From Micromussa lordhowensis (taxonomy: Eukaryota > Cnidaria > Anthozoa > Scleractinia > Lobophylliidae), in the NCBI GenBank assembly GCA_964020085.1, contig OZ026601.1, positions 18,934,430 to 18,998,429 of the forward strand: a stretch of 64,000 bases of DNA, written 5' to 3'. The position numbers were made by a program, and so were the translations under genes. Positions 8,903 through 19,734 of this stretch are shown piece by piece. Below the pieces are notes generated by a model that saw nothing but the letters and a program-made list of their open reading frames with translations, did not search any database and was not told the origin of the DNA. How positions within the stretch are numbered: position 1 is the first letter of the stretch; each line of letters starts with the position of its first letter.

Positions 8903-11656
8903 GAGTGTATCTAATTGTCGAGGGTCGAGAGTCGGGGGTACAAAGTCGAGAGTCGAGGGTAACATGTCGAGAGGCGAGGGTAACATGTCGAGAGTCGAGG
9001 GTAACATGTCGAGAGTCGAAAAAAAGATATAAAATAAAAAAAAATTAATAAAATATATATATAAAAATTAAGTGAAAAATTCAAAAAATATAAATAAATA
9101 ATATTTAAAGTATAGTATATTTGAAATAAATGGAATGAAGTTATGAAATAAATGAAATACATGAAATATTTTACTGAAAAAAAAAATCAAGACAAAATTT
9201 TCTTTTGCCAGCTTTGCTTTTTCTTCATTAAAACGTGACACGGCCAAATGACTTTCCGCTTCTTACATTCTTGGGATTTTAGTGGGTGTCTCTTCTGTCA
9301 GCGCTGTCTTTACTGTCACGCAAACGTTAAGTCTTATCAGAGGAAACATGCACCCTAACTTTCATTTCTCGATATTATCAATTTAGAACTGTACAACATT
9401 ATTATAAACTATTAACTGTCTTTTTTTTGTTTTTATGCCTTGTTCTAATACTCGCCAAGCAAACAAAATTAACCTTAACGCAGTGGATTGAAATGGGGTT
9501 TATGTAACGTACTAAGGAATAGCGGATCTTATCTTAGCCTTCAATGCCTTTCTGTTTGTTCATTGACTGACCAAGATAACATTGGATACATTCAAACAGT
9601 TCTCTCTAGTTTATTTGCTATTTACTGCAAGCTCTAGAGCAGAGTGTCACCGTAGTCATTTTAGCGTACCAGTATAGTTTACAGTTAATACTTATCATAA
9701 ACGAACGCTAGCTTGCCTTTGAATCTTTTGCTTTTTATCGAATTCTTAATGGCCTTCCTCAAAACAAAAACAAACAAACGTCATTAAGCGTCGCGTGACT
9801 ACTCTGTGACAGTCCTTGTTACTGATGTCACGCAGATTTCAATTTTCAATGTTCCATTACAAAACGAAAAAATAGTAACAATTTCTTACGCACTCGGATC
9901 TCTAAATAATGTCTAATACAGTCGTACCTCTAGGCCAGAGGAGGCTAAATAATTCCGCTGGTCTGTATCTAGCGAATAGTACAAAACAGACGAAATGTGA
10001 ACTGTTCCGGTAAAAACGGGATTTTTGCGCTGGATGTGGCTAGCTACAGGATGGTAGTATGTATTCGAAAAGTCATTACTATACAGCAACTGTCCTGTGA
10101 GGCTGCTTTTTCCCAAAACCCTTCGATCTAGGTGCTTCACAACCAGGTTACATGGCGGTCGTCTATGTTTCTCCGCGAAATTGACGCCACAACCATAGCA
10201 CTTTTTAACACATGACTCTAGTAGGACAAATTCATACTTGCTGGTAGACATACCAGAATGCCACATGACTTGCGGTGATGCCGGTGGAGGAGCGAAAGGC
10301 CGCATTTGGGTACTTGGCATGTGCATTTGGCCACTTGAACCCGTTCGGGGCTGGTCATTGTACGAACAGCTGGGGGTCGGGTGAGACACAGGACCGGTTG
10401 GGTTGTAGGCCACACTTTGCTGTGGATAAGGTAACTGCTGAAACAGATGTTGCTGGTACTGCTGGTGCGCTGGGACCTGCTGGTGTGCTGGGACCTGCTG
10501 GTGTGCTGGGACCTCCTGGTGTGCTGGGACCTCCTGGTGTGCTGGGACCTGCTGGTGTGCTCGGACCTGCTGGTGTGCTCGGACCTGCTGGTGTGCTGGG
10601 TCTTCAGATGCTTCTCTAGGAAATGTCATGCCTATCTTGATAAACTTTCTTATCATTTATCAGATCTGCACGGTTTAAGCCACGGATATAAGAAAAAGTC
10701 TATAGAAGATCGAACAGCCCAACCCAAAGTCAGTCCACTGGCCTAAAGGTTACTTCCTTTGCTTGGGGAGCATAAAAATGAGGCAATTTGAACAAAATCG
10801 GTGGTTGCGTACAATAATTTAAAACTGAAATTTGCGTGATTTCAGTAACAATGTCTGTTTTATCTACTTGTCACGCGACGTTTTAGGCCATAGAATAAAC
10901 TCCATAAAACCGGGATAAAACACACCCTGCTGTAGAGCTGGTGGTCTAGTATTGCACAGCTTGCAGTAAATAGCAAATAAACTAGAGAGAACTGTTTGAA
11001 TGTATCCAATGTTATCTTGGTCAGTCAATGAAAAAACAGAAAGGCATTGAAGGCTAAGATAAGATCCGCTATTCCTTAGTACGTTACATAAACCCCATTT
11101 CAATCCACTGCGTTAAGGTTAATTTTGTTTGCTTGGCGAGTATTAGAACAAGGCATAAAAACAAAAAAAAAGACAGTTAATAGTTTATAATAATGTTGTA
11201 CAGTTCTAAATTGATAATATCCAGAAATGAAAGTTAGCGTGCATGTTTCCTCTGATAAGACTTAACGTTTGCGTGACAGTAAAGACAGCGCTGACAGAAG
11301 AGACACCCCCTAAAATCCCAAGAATGTAAGAAGCGGAAAGTCATTTGGCCGTGTCACGTTTTAATGAAGAAAAAGCAAAGCTGGCAAAAGAAATTTTTTT
11401 TTTCAGTAAAATATTTCATGTATTTCATTTATTTCATAACTTCATTCCATTTATTTCAAATATACTATACTTTAAATATTATTTATTTATACTTTTTGAA
11501 TTTTTCACTTAATTTTTATACATATATTTTATTAATTTTTTTTTATTTTATATCTTTTTTTCGACTCTCGACATGTTACCCTCGACTCTCGTCATGTTAC
11601 CCTCGACTCTCGACTTTGTACCCTCGACTCTCGACCCTCGACAATTAGATACACTC
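8903..11656. mobile_element. Foldback-like DNA transposon element 1, copy B
   Basis: Same ends as copy A (GAGTGTATCTAATTGTCGAG at 8903, inverse ending at 11656), with one more 21-bp unit and a 14-bp insertion after the poly-A run. Left flank CAACCAACAG is also found uninterrupted at about 15613-15624, which marks the insertion point. Confidence 0.75.
9913..10656 (-). CDS. Transposon-internal ORF with Gln-rich repeats and Cys block (copy B)
   Basis: This is the longer, 247-aa version of the ORF at 2694-3377: PAHQQV repeats at residues ~21-66, a Pro/Gln-rich linker, then FVLLESCVKKCYGCGVNF, RRPPCNLVVKHLDRR, NTYYHPVASH and an extra C-terminal segment ending in EVRLY. Cys-x2-Cys spacing suggests metal binding. 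I infer an accessory or C-terminal portion of a transposase; no catalytic DDE core is visible in the element. The start Met is not certain. Confidence 0.5.
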   Translation of the reverse strand: MIRKFIKIGMTFPREASEDPAHQQVRAHQQVRAHQQVPAHQEVPAHQEVPAHQQVPAHQQVPAHQQYQQHLFQQLPYPQQSVAYNPTGPVSHPTPSCSYNDQPRTGSSGQMHMPSTQMRPFAPPPASPQVMWHSGMSTSKYEFVLLESCVKKCYGCGVNFAEKHRRPPCNLVVKHLDRRVLGKSSLTGQLLYSNDFSNTYYHPVASHIQRKNPVFTGTVHISSVLYYSLDTDQRNYLASSGLEVRLY

Positions 11657-11880
11657 ATTTTTACCCAATCGATTTGCTACATCTGATAGCGCCACTTTTG
11701 TGTGTAATTACTCGATATTTTTTCTCTTTGTGTGTATGTTTTTGTTTATGGACTGCTTGCTCATTGGAAGTCTGTTTCAGCAACTATCACAGAGTATTAC
11801 CACAACGCCTCAGAAAATTGAGATTCAAAATTTGGCATTGCCGGAAGAAAGTTAGCAAGTTCATAAGGGTAGAAACTCAC

Positions 11881-12019
11881 GTTCGGTTCCATAAACTTCC
11901 ACTCTAAGACAGTTCCAACCATGTCGCTTAGTTGGATTAAAACGGAGGTATCTTGCAGCCACTGTCACTGGTAACTTGTGTTGGTCAACAGTGTTGCCGT
12001 CGCCTTGCCTGTGAAATTC
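11881..12019 (-). CDS. F5/8 type C domain, second exon, copy B
   Basis: Base-for-base identical to 4601-4739, including acceptor and donor. It completes the domain begun by the exon at 12707-13038. The identity here contrasts with the divergent loops in its first exon. Confidence 0.85.
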
Positions 12020-12311
12020 CTGTCAGTTGAGACAGTTTTGAGATTTTATAAGCGGTCTTACTAAAGAAACAGAATAACATGATACAAAACACCGAGAAGA
12101 AGTTCGACAATTTTGACGCGTACCATTGTATTTTTGACGAGTTGTCTGGAAATGTGTTCAAACACAGTCTCCAGTGTTGGATGTATCTTCTGAATCGAAT
12201 CTAAAACGAACGAGAAAACGGAGAAATAGGCCTAGACATCTATAGTTATTGAGATATCCACGTCATAATTCTGTTTGTTTGAACTTGATGGATTATTAGT
12301 AAGTTTGAGAA

Positions 12312-12610
12312 ATATCTTTCTCAAACTCATTAATAATTCGTTTGAACAAAACAAATCATACCCGTGACAGTGTTTGGATATCCGATTTTAATAAAAATTA
12401 ACAGAGATTTTTACGATTTTATTTCCATCCGTTTCCTCCTTAGTTTTAGTTTGGATTGAGAAGATATACCAAGCACTCAAGACAGTGTTTGATATAATTT
12501 TCAAACACCGCGGAATAATTTCCGCTACACTTCGTTTCTTGAACTCTCTTCTCGTTGTTTAAAAATGTGGTCAAACACGGCCGGTCTTTCGTGTTTGACA
12601 TCATAAATCA
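12312..12610. repeat. Dispersed ~300-bp MITE-like repeat, copy in intron of discoidin copy B
   Basis: Counterpart of 5032-5330, inherited through the tandem duplication. Confidence 0.6.
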
Positions 12611-12706
12611 TGCTTAGAATGAGAAGGGATGAAGTGTTTTTGATGGGATTCATTATCGGCACAATCTCGTTTTGACTTTTTATCAAAATACTGAAACAGA
12701 TCTTAC

Positions 12707-13038
12707 CAGTTCTGCGCCATTTGCATCTTTATAAGGTGTCCAGTTGTTTCCATCATTTGAGTAAGAAAGCTTGAAGGCCGTTACCCATGTACTAGTAAAA
12801 GGATCTCCCTGAGAAGCAATAGCACACACGTCGACCATTTTTCCAAGATCAACCTGCAGCCAATCGTCATTTCTGGCGCCTTCATTGGCACACCAGCCAA
12901 AGCCCCTGTTACCATTGAGTCGACCATAAGCAGCCTGCCAATTAGTGCCAAACCAAGAAGACGCTGTCATCTGATTGTCGGGAATTTTTCCTTGGTCGGA
13001 AATTCCTACAGGCTTGGCATAGCAATCATCTGCTACTC
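12707..13038 (-). CDS. F5/8 type C domain, first exon, copy B
   Basis: The 332-nt exon has the same splice phases as copy A. The framework (IPDNQMTASS, GRLNGN, NDDWLQVDLG, WVTAFKLSYSNDGNNW) is unchanged. The first loop reads WFGTNW instead of QFWTNW, and the second reads ASQGDPFTST instead of ATQGDTIGSD. One further change (Val to Ala after DDCY) lies near the N-terminus. In solved F5/8C structures such loops form the ligand-contacting rim, so altered specificity is a reasonable inference. Confidence 0.88.
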
Positions 13039-13117
13039 CTGCAATTGAATTTCCGTTCGGAGTCTTTGAAAGTAGTTGGGCTATCCTTAAAAATCGGAAT
13101 TTTCCCAGCCTTCAATT

Positions 13118-14287
13118 GAGTGTATCTAATTGCCCAGGGTCAAGAGTCGAGGGTACAAAGTCGAGAGTCGAGGGTAACATGTCGATAGTCGAGGGTAACA
13201 TGTCGAGAGTCGAGGGTAACATGTCGAGAGTCGAAAAAAAGATATAAAATAAAAAAAATTAATAAAATATATATATAAAAATTAAGTGAAAAATTCAAAA
13301 AATATAAATAAATAATATTTAAAGTATAGTATATTTGAAATAAATGGAATGAAGTTAAAAAATAAATGAAATACATGAAATATTTTACTGAAAAAAAAAA
13401 TCAAGACAAAATTTTCTTTTGCCAGCTTTGCTTTTTCTTCATTAAAACGTGACACGGCCAAATGACTTTCCGCTTCTTACATTCTTGGGATTTTAGGGGG
13501 TGTCTCTTCTGTCAGCGCTGTCTTTACTGTCACGCAAACGTTAAGTCTTATCAGAGGAAACATGCACGCTATTTTTCAGTTCTCGATATTATCAATTTAG
13601 AACTGTACAACATTAAATAGCAAATAAACTAGAGAGAACTGTTTGAATGTATCCAATGTTATCTTGGTCAGTCAATGAACAAACAGAAAGGCATTGAAGG
13701 CTAAGATAAGATCCGCTATTCCTTAGTACGTTACATAAACCCCATTTCAATCCACTGCGTTAAGGTTAATTTTGTTTACTTGGCGAGTATTAGAACAAGG
13801 CATAAAAACAAAAAAAAAGACAGTTAATAGTTTATAATAATGTTGTACAGTTCTAAATTGATAATATCGAGAAATGAAAGTTAGGGTGCATGTTTCCTCT
13901 GATAAGACTTAACGTTTGCGTGACAGTAAAGACAGCGCTGACAGAAGAGACACCCCCTAAAATCCCAAGAATGTAAGAAGCGGAAAGTCATTTGGCCGTG
14001 TCACGTTTTAATGAAGAAAAAGCAAAGCTGGCAAAAGAAAATTTTGTCTTGATTTTTTTTTTCAGTAAAATATTTCATGTATTTCATTTATTTCATAACT
14101 TCATTCCATTTATTTCAAATATACTATACTTTAAATATTATTTATTTATATTTTTTGAATTTTTCACTTAATTTTTATATATATATTTTATTAATTTTTT
14201 TTATTTTATATCTTTTTTTCGACTCTCGACATGTTACCCTCGACCCTCGACATGTTACCCTCGACTCTCGACATGTTACCCTCGACT
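13118..14287. mobile_element. Foldback-like element 2, copy B
   Basis: Starts with GAGTGTATCTAATTG directly after CCTTCAATT; in copy A about 34 extra bases separate these two points. It carries only about four 21-bp units in the left arm. The right end is truncated at the same point as in copy A. Confidence 0.7.
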
Positions 14288-14338
14288 GCGAGCTCCGAAA
14301 TTGAACAAAGTCAATAGCTTTCTGGATATTTTACTCAC

Positions 14339-14359
14339 CTGCGATTGATGTGGTGGGCG
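14339..14359 (-). CDS. 21-nt micro-exon, peptide APTTSIA
   Basis: Duplicate of the exon at 7954 with identical splice sites. Confidence 0.6.
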
Positions 14360-14608
14360 CTGAAAATAATCATAAAGTTTGGATTAAACTCAAACTAAAA
14401 CAAACTTTATCGTTACTGAGAAAATTAACAAAAACCTTCAGATCTTGCTATTATCTACTAGATATACTTTCCTATGTACTATGCCTGATCTATTTTGTAG
14501 TGATTTGATGGGTAATTTTTATATGACAAAACTGGAAGATGATTGTGGTACAGCCGAAAAGCCGCCTACATTTAAAAAAGTCAGTACCTTTTGAGGTATT
14601 TTACTAAC

Positions 14609-14628
14609 GTCGTTTTGATACGGTAGAA
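14609..14628 (-). pseudogene. Splice-defective micro-exon (type B)
   Basis: Both sites are damaged: CAC acceptor, and the base before the GTTAGT donor is changed relative to the 8231 copy. Confidence 0.4.
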
Positions 14629-14983
14629 GTGAAAAAACAAAAAATCATTATATTTGGATGAAATTCAAACTAAAACAACGTTGGTAACTTTTATCTACTC
14701 AGACTTTGTTCTAGACCGATGTTATTTCACCCCAAAAAACAGCATTTAAGAATTAGTCAAAAATAGCCAAATCTAGCAAAAGAAAACATAATGAACGTCT
14801 AATAATGTCTAGTCGATTGCTAACTATTTTACGAGTTAGGTAAAATCACTCTTTATATTAGGCCTAATCTATTTTGTAATGATTTGATGCGTAATGTGTG
14901 AGTGAGAATGGACTAAACTAGAAGATGATCATGGTACGGCCGAAGCTGAACAAAGTCAGTACCTTTGTAGATATTTTACTTAC

Positions 14984-15007
14984 CTGCGGTTGATACCTGA
15001 TCAGGAA
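14984..15007 (-). CDS. 24-nt micro-exon, peptide VPDQVSTA
   Basis: In the extra unit present only in copy B; it ends in the same ACTGTGGAATAATTG junction as the units of the 343-bp array. Confidence 0.6.
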
Positions 15008-15330
15008 CTGGAAATAATCATAACGTTTTGATTAAAATTCAAACTAAAACAAGCTTGGTAACAAATCTTGGTATTATCTACTTAGATACTGTTCCATGTA
15101 TGATGCCTAACCTTACTGTGGAATAATTGTTATTCATGGAATAATTGTTATTTAGTCGATTGCTAACTATTTTACGAGTTAGGTAAAATCACTCTTTATA
15201 TTAGGCCTAATCTATTTTGTAATGATTTGATGGGTAATGTGTGAGTGAGAATGGACTAAACTAGAAGATGATCATGGTACGGCCGAAGCTGAACACACAA
15301 AGTCAGTACCTTTGTAGATATTTCACTTAC

Positions 15331-15354
15331 CCGCGGGTGATACCTGATCAGGCA
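15331..15354 (-). CDS. 24-nt micro-exon, peptide VPDQVSPA
   Basis: Partner of the exon at 8610; donor GCGG|GTAAGT. Acceptor intact. Confidence 0.6.
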
Positions 15355-16039
15355 CTGGAAATAATCATAACGTTCTGGATTAAAATTCAAACTAAAACAA
15401 GCTTGGTAACAAATCTTGGTATTATCTACTTAGATACTGTTCCATATATGATGCCTAACCTTATTTACTAAAAGATAATGGGTAATTTGTTAGTTAGTAA
15501 GGAAGGGCAAAGTTTGAAGATGACCATGGTATGAATGTTGACAAGCTTAAATCTGTTATCCGTTATCAGCGTTTTGTCTATGTGACTGTACCCTTTGCTC
15601 AGTTAATGATCGTCAACCAACAGTGATGGTAATCTTCGATGCTTGAGGGTATTGGTGACGGCCGCTTTTCCTCAACATCCTTTCTGAGACTCTATTCGCT
15701 ACTTGCACATACCCATAATCCTTTGCGTTGTTGGGGGGTAACCATTTAATAGCATAAATGGATGGTATCATGACAAAAATTAGTTCGGGGAACTCGCAAA
15801 ACCAGCTACTAATGCTTAAAAATGCACCAGAATTTACCAAAATCATGATAGGAGAAATTTGTACTAGTTTATAACTAAATGTAGAGAATTTTTTTTTGTC
15901 CATACATCGTCTTGTAATTTTACGGACGATGATGGGTAATTTTTAAATGAGAATAGACAAAACTAGAAGATGATTGTTGTGCAGCCGAATAGCTGCCTAA
16001 ATTGGAAAAAGTCAGTACCTTTTGAGGTATTTTACTAAC

Positions 16040-16060
16040 CTGGTTTTGATACGGTAGGCG
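16040..16060 (-). pseudogene. Splice-defective micro-exon (type B), peptide would be PTVSKP
   Basis: GTTAGT donor present; the acceptor position reads TTTTAT, without AG. Confidence 0.4.
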
Positions 16061-16179
16061 ATAAAAGAAAAAAAATCATCATATCTGGATGAAATTCAAA
16101 CTAAAACAACCTTGGTTAACTTTTATCTACTCCGGACCTTGGTCTAGATTGATGTTATTTCAACCCCGAAAAAGAGCAT

Positions 16180-16499
16180 TAGTAACTTCTCAGCTCCGAC
16201 TATTGCATTTCTAGCTTTTGGATTGGCTAAAAAACTCCGACTATGAGCCAATAGTCGGAGGTTTACGTCATATTGAAAATAGTGCGCCAAGTTTAAAAAT
16301 TTTCCGCACGAAGTTTTCAACTTCAGACCTCTATAATGGTCGAAATAAAAATCGGCGGCAAAACCCGGTTTGATAATTTACTAAAACAATTATTCCATTC
16401 GCCCTTGTTGGATATGAAGTGATTAAAACCAACTCGCGCTACGCGCTCGTTGGTTATGTTATCACTTCATATCCAACTAAGGCTCATGGAATAATTGTT
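16180..16499. mobile_element. Hairpin MITE(s) inserted in an intron unit
   Basis: Two palindromic parts are visible. One has CTCCGACTATTG and its inverse CAATAGTCGGAG. The other is a longer hairpin from about 16384 to 16498 with ends CAATTATTCCAT and ATGGAATAATTG and a GGATATGAAGTGAT stem. The same terminal sequence survives as a short scar in every 343-bp array unit. Confidence 0.65.
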
Positions 16500-16676
16500 A
16501 TTTAGTCGATTGCTAACTATTTTACGAGTTAGGTAAAATCACTCTTTATATTAGGCCTAATCTATTTTGTAATGATTTGATGCGTAATGTGTGAGTGAGA
16601 ATGGAGTAAACTAGAAGATGATCATGGTACGGCGGAAGCTGAACAAAGTCAGTACCTTTGTAGATATTTTACTTAC

Positions 16677-16700
16677 CTGCGTGAGGTACCCAATCAGGAA
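16677..16700 (-). CDS. 24-nt micro-exon, peptide VPDWVPHA
   Basis: The most diverged 24-nt copy in the peptide (four amino-acid changes), yet acceptor TTTCCAG, donor GCAG|GTAAGT and frame are intact. Confidence 0.55.
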
Positions 16701-17192
16701 CTGGAAATAATCATAATGTTTTGGATTAAAATTCAAACTAAAACAAGCTTGGTAACAAATCTTGGTATTATCTACTTAGATATTGTTCTATACATCATGC
16801 CTAACCTTATTTATTATAAGTTAATTGGTAATTTGTGAGTAAGGAAGGGCAAAGTTTGAAGATGACCATGGTTTGAATGTTGACAAGCTTAAATCTGTTA
16901 TACGTTATCAGAGTTTTGTCCGTGTGACTCTACCCTATGGTCAATTAAAGATCTACACCCAACAGTGATTGTAATCTTCGATGCTTGAGGGTAGTGGTGA
17001 CGGCTTTTTTTTTCCTTGGCATAGTTTCTGAGAGAATCTATTAAGCTTTCGCTGGAAACAGTTGTTAATGATGACTTAAAAAGTCGAAAAAGTGGTTTTA
17101 CGTTAATTAACTATAAGTATTTAATGACTCAACTCTGCAAGGTCAGCTGGTATTTTTTGTGTTAAGCAGGCGTTCTCATTTGTCATGCGTCT

Positions 17193-17293
17193 TCAATTTG
17201 TTAGGCAGTGGCCAGCAAGTTTGCTGCGTTTAACTATCTTTGGACAATTGACACCAGCACGGCCACAAAGAGAAGGGCAGACTTTTTTGAATT
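17193..17293 (-). CDS. Possible Cys-containing terminal exon
   Basis: After a TTCAG acceptor, a phase-1 frame reads EFKKVCPSLCGRAGVNCPKI and continues about 13 residues to LTN and a TGA. It contains four Cys and follows the WAP exon at 17492-17650 by about 200 bp in transcription order. It could be the 3' end of one gene copy. No AATAAA was seen close by and I recognise no domain, so this is a weak call. Confidence 0.3.
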
Positions 17294-17491
17294 CTGAACT
17301 CGTGTCCACCACAATCACTTAATACTTATTACAATTTTCTCTCCCTTTAATTATTCAGTTTAGAACTTTTTCTTGTTTTTTTTTGGAAGTAATTAACGTT
17401 TAAGTAAACAAAAATTCATATCTTAATATGCCTCTAGCACCGTTTTGACCAAAAACGCAACATTATGTTCATAGTGCTACTCTCAACTTAC

Positions 17492-17650
17492 CAACACAAT
17501 CATTTTCACAGCCAATGTCGCAACATATTAATCCTTCTATGCAGTCACTATCGTCAGTACAAAAGTTCTTTTTGTACCATGGACATTCAGCCGGTTTTTC
17601 AAAAACTGGACATACGCCTCGTCCTGGAGACAGATCACATTTAACTCAAA
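17492..17650 (-). pseudogene. WAP (four-disulfide-core) exon with an early stop
   Basis: The 159-nt exon (acceptor CACCAG, donor GTTG|GTAAGT) is symmetrical phase 1-1. It encodes CDLSPGRGVCP, EKPAECP, FCTDDSDC, GLICCDIGC and ENDC: eight cysteines with the WAP spacing C-x5-C-x5-CC-x3-C-x3-C. WAP domains are secreted protease inhibitors or antimicrobial and matrix modules. The first in-frame codon of the exon is TGA where the copy at 24.7 kb has TGT, so the exon as spliced here would terminate the protein. An alternative acceptor further in would avoid the stop. Called a pseudo-exon with that caveat. Confidence 0.7.
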
Positions 17651-18091
17651 CTGGTGATTATTAAGCAAAATCAAGTTTGTTTTAGTAGCTAGTGAAGAAA
17701 AGCATGGTGGAACCATATTGGAAATAATCTAGACAAGCTTTCCAAGAGTTTATTATTTCTTCAAAAGCTGAATAATACTCTTTCTAGACGTCCACGGCAG
17801 CTTTTCAAGTGTGCAATGTTTGGCAGTTGTCCTTTTTTTGTAAGATTTGCAATTTCAGATCTGCTGCTTCGTTGTCTGTTTTAGAGATGGAATCCATGTA
17901 AAAAAGCGAAAACTACTTATATATAAGTGACTGGAAAATAAGCATTCTTCCATTCCTTGGATAATGATGCATTTGAAATCACTGCCGTTAACACTTGCCT
18001 TGTTTGAATCTCCTACGACCAGGAGGTGGGGAAGCGGATTGCGAGCTCCAAAATTGAACAAAGTGAATAGCTTTCTAGGTATTTTACTCAC

Positions 18092-18112
18092 CTGTCATTG
18101 ATATGGTGGGCG
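18092..18112 (-). CDS. 21-nt micro-exon, peptide APTISMT
   Basis: Acceptor ATTTTTAG and donor ACAG|GTGAGTAA. Variant of the 7954 type with two amino-acid changes. Confidence 0.55.
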
Positions 18113-18367
18113 CTAAAAATAATCACAAAGTTTGGATTAAACTCAAACTAAAACAAACTTTATCGTTACTGAGAAAATTAACAAAAACCTTCAGATTTGC
18201 TATTATCTACTAGATATACTGTCCTATGTACTATGCCTAATCTATTTTGTAGTGATTTGATGGGTAATTTTTATATGAAAACAGACAAAGCTGGAAGATG
18301 ATTGTGGTACAGCCGAATAGCCACCTAAATTGAAAAAAGTCAGTACCTTTTGAGGTATTTTACTAAC

Positions 18368-18388
18368 CTGGTTTTGATACGGTAGGCG
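18368..18388 (-). pseudogene. Splice-defective micro-exon (type B)
   Basis: CAC acceptor with an otherwise open 21-nt exon (PTVSKP). Confidence 0.4.
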
Positions 18389-18745
18389 GTGAAAGAAAAA
18401 ATCATTATATTTGGATGAAATTCAAACAAAAACAACCTTGGTAGCTTTTATCTACTCAGACTTTGTTCTAGACCGATGTTATTTCACCCCCGAAAACAGC
18501 ATTTAAGAATTAGTCAAAAATAGCCAAATCTAACAAAAGGAGACACAATGAACGTCTAATAATGTCTGGTGGATTGCTAACTACTTTACAACTTAGGTAA
18601 AATCACCCTATATATTATTCCTAATCTATTTTATAATGATTTGATGCCTAATGTGTGAGTGAGAATGGAGTAAACTAGATCAGAAGATGATCATGGTACG
18701 GCCGAAGCTGAACAAAGTCAGTACCTTTGTAGATATTTTACTTAC

Positions 18746-18769
18746 CTGCCTGTGATACCTGATCAGGAA
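18746..18769 (-). CDS. 24-nt micro-exon, peptide VPDQVSQA
   Basis: Splice sites intact; Thr replaced by Gln relative to the array exon. Confidence 0.6.
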
Positions 18770-19310
18770 CTGGAAATAATCATAATGTTTTGGATTAAAA
18801 TTCAAACTAAAACAAGCTTGGTAACAAATCTTGGTATTATCTACTTAGATACTGTTCTATATATCAAGCCTAACCTTATTTATTATAAGTTAATGGGTAA
18901 TTTGTGAATAAGGAAGGGAAAAGTTTAAAGTTGACCATGGTAAGAATGTTGACAAGCTTAAATGCGGTGTAACTTAATTCTCTATTTTATATTTAACGGA
19001 CGCCATTATCCGTTGTTTAAAACAAAGAGGCGAAGTCCAAAGTATAAACTAATCTCGGATCAGCAAACATATTGAGTTAGTAAGCGAGTCTTGTAGGTAG
19101 AGAGCGAAAACTCCCTTTAAAAGGATAAGTAACTGGACAATGGACACTCTTTAGTTAATTGGATGATGATGCATTATAGAGTAGTGTTAACACTAGCTTA
19201 ACACTGTTCACACCAGACATGTTTGAATCTCCTACGACCAGGAGGTGGGGAAGCGGATTCCGAGCTCCGAAATTGAACAAAGTCAATAGCTTTCTGGATA
19301 TTTTACTCAC

Positions 19311-19331
19311 CTGCGATTGATGTGGTGGGCG
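19311..19331 (-). CDS. 21-nt micro-exon, peptide APTTSIA
   Basis: Third copy of the 7954-type exon. Its 3' context (CCGAGCTCCGAAATTG) is the unbroken version of the junction found at the right end of the foldback element 2 copies. Confidence 0.6.
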
Positions 19332-19590
19332 CTGAAAATAATCATAAAGTTTGGATTAAACTCAAACTAAAACAAACTTTATCGTTACTGAGAAAATTAA
19401 CAAAAACCTTCAGATTTGCTATTATCTACTAGATATACGTACTGTCCTATGTACTATGCCTGATCTATTTTGTAGTGATTTGATGGCTAATTTTTATATG
19501 AGAACAGACAAAGCTGGAAGATGATTGTGGTACAGCCGAATAGCCGCCTAAATTGAAAAAAGTCAGTACCTTTTGAGATATTTTACTAAC

Positions 19591-19611
19591 TTGGTTTTGA
19601 TACGGTAGGCG
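19591..19611 (-). pseudogene. Splice-defective micro-exon (type B)
   Basis: CAC acceptor; the exon's last base is also changed (AAG... to donor CCAA|GTTAGT). Confidence 0.4.
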
Positions 19612-19734
19612 GTGAAAGAAAAAATCATTATATTTGGATGAAATTCAAACTAAAACAACGTTGGTATCTTTTATCTACTCAGACTTTGTTCTAGACCGAT
19701 GTTATTTCACCCCCGAAAACAGCATTTAAGAATT

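Larger units (their letters stand above)
8681..15610. repeat. Tandem duplication, copy B (~6.9 kb)
   Basis: Partner of copy A (1440-8680). It lacks the minisatellite expansion and has one additional intron unit near 14.93-15.16 kb. Single-base differences from A are few in non-coding DNA. Confidence 0.85.
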
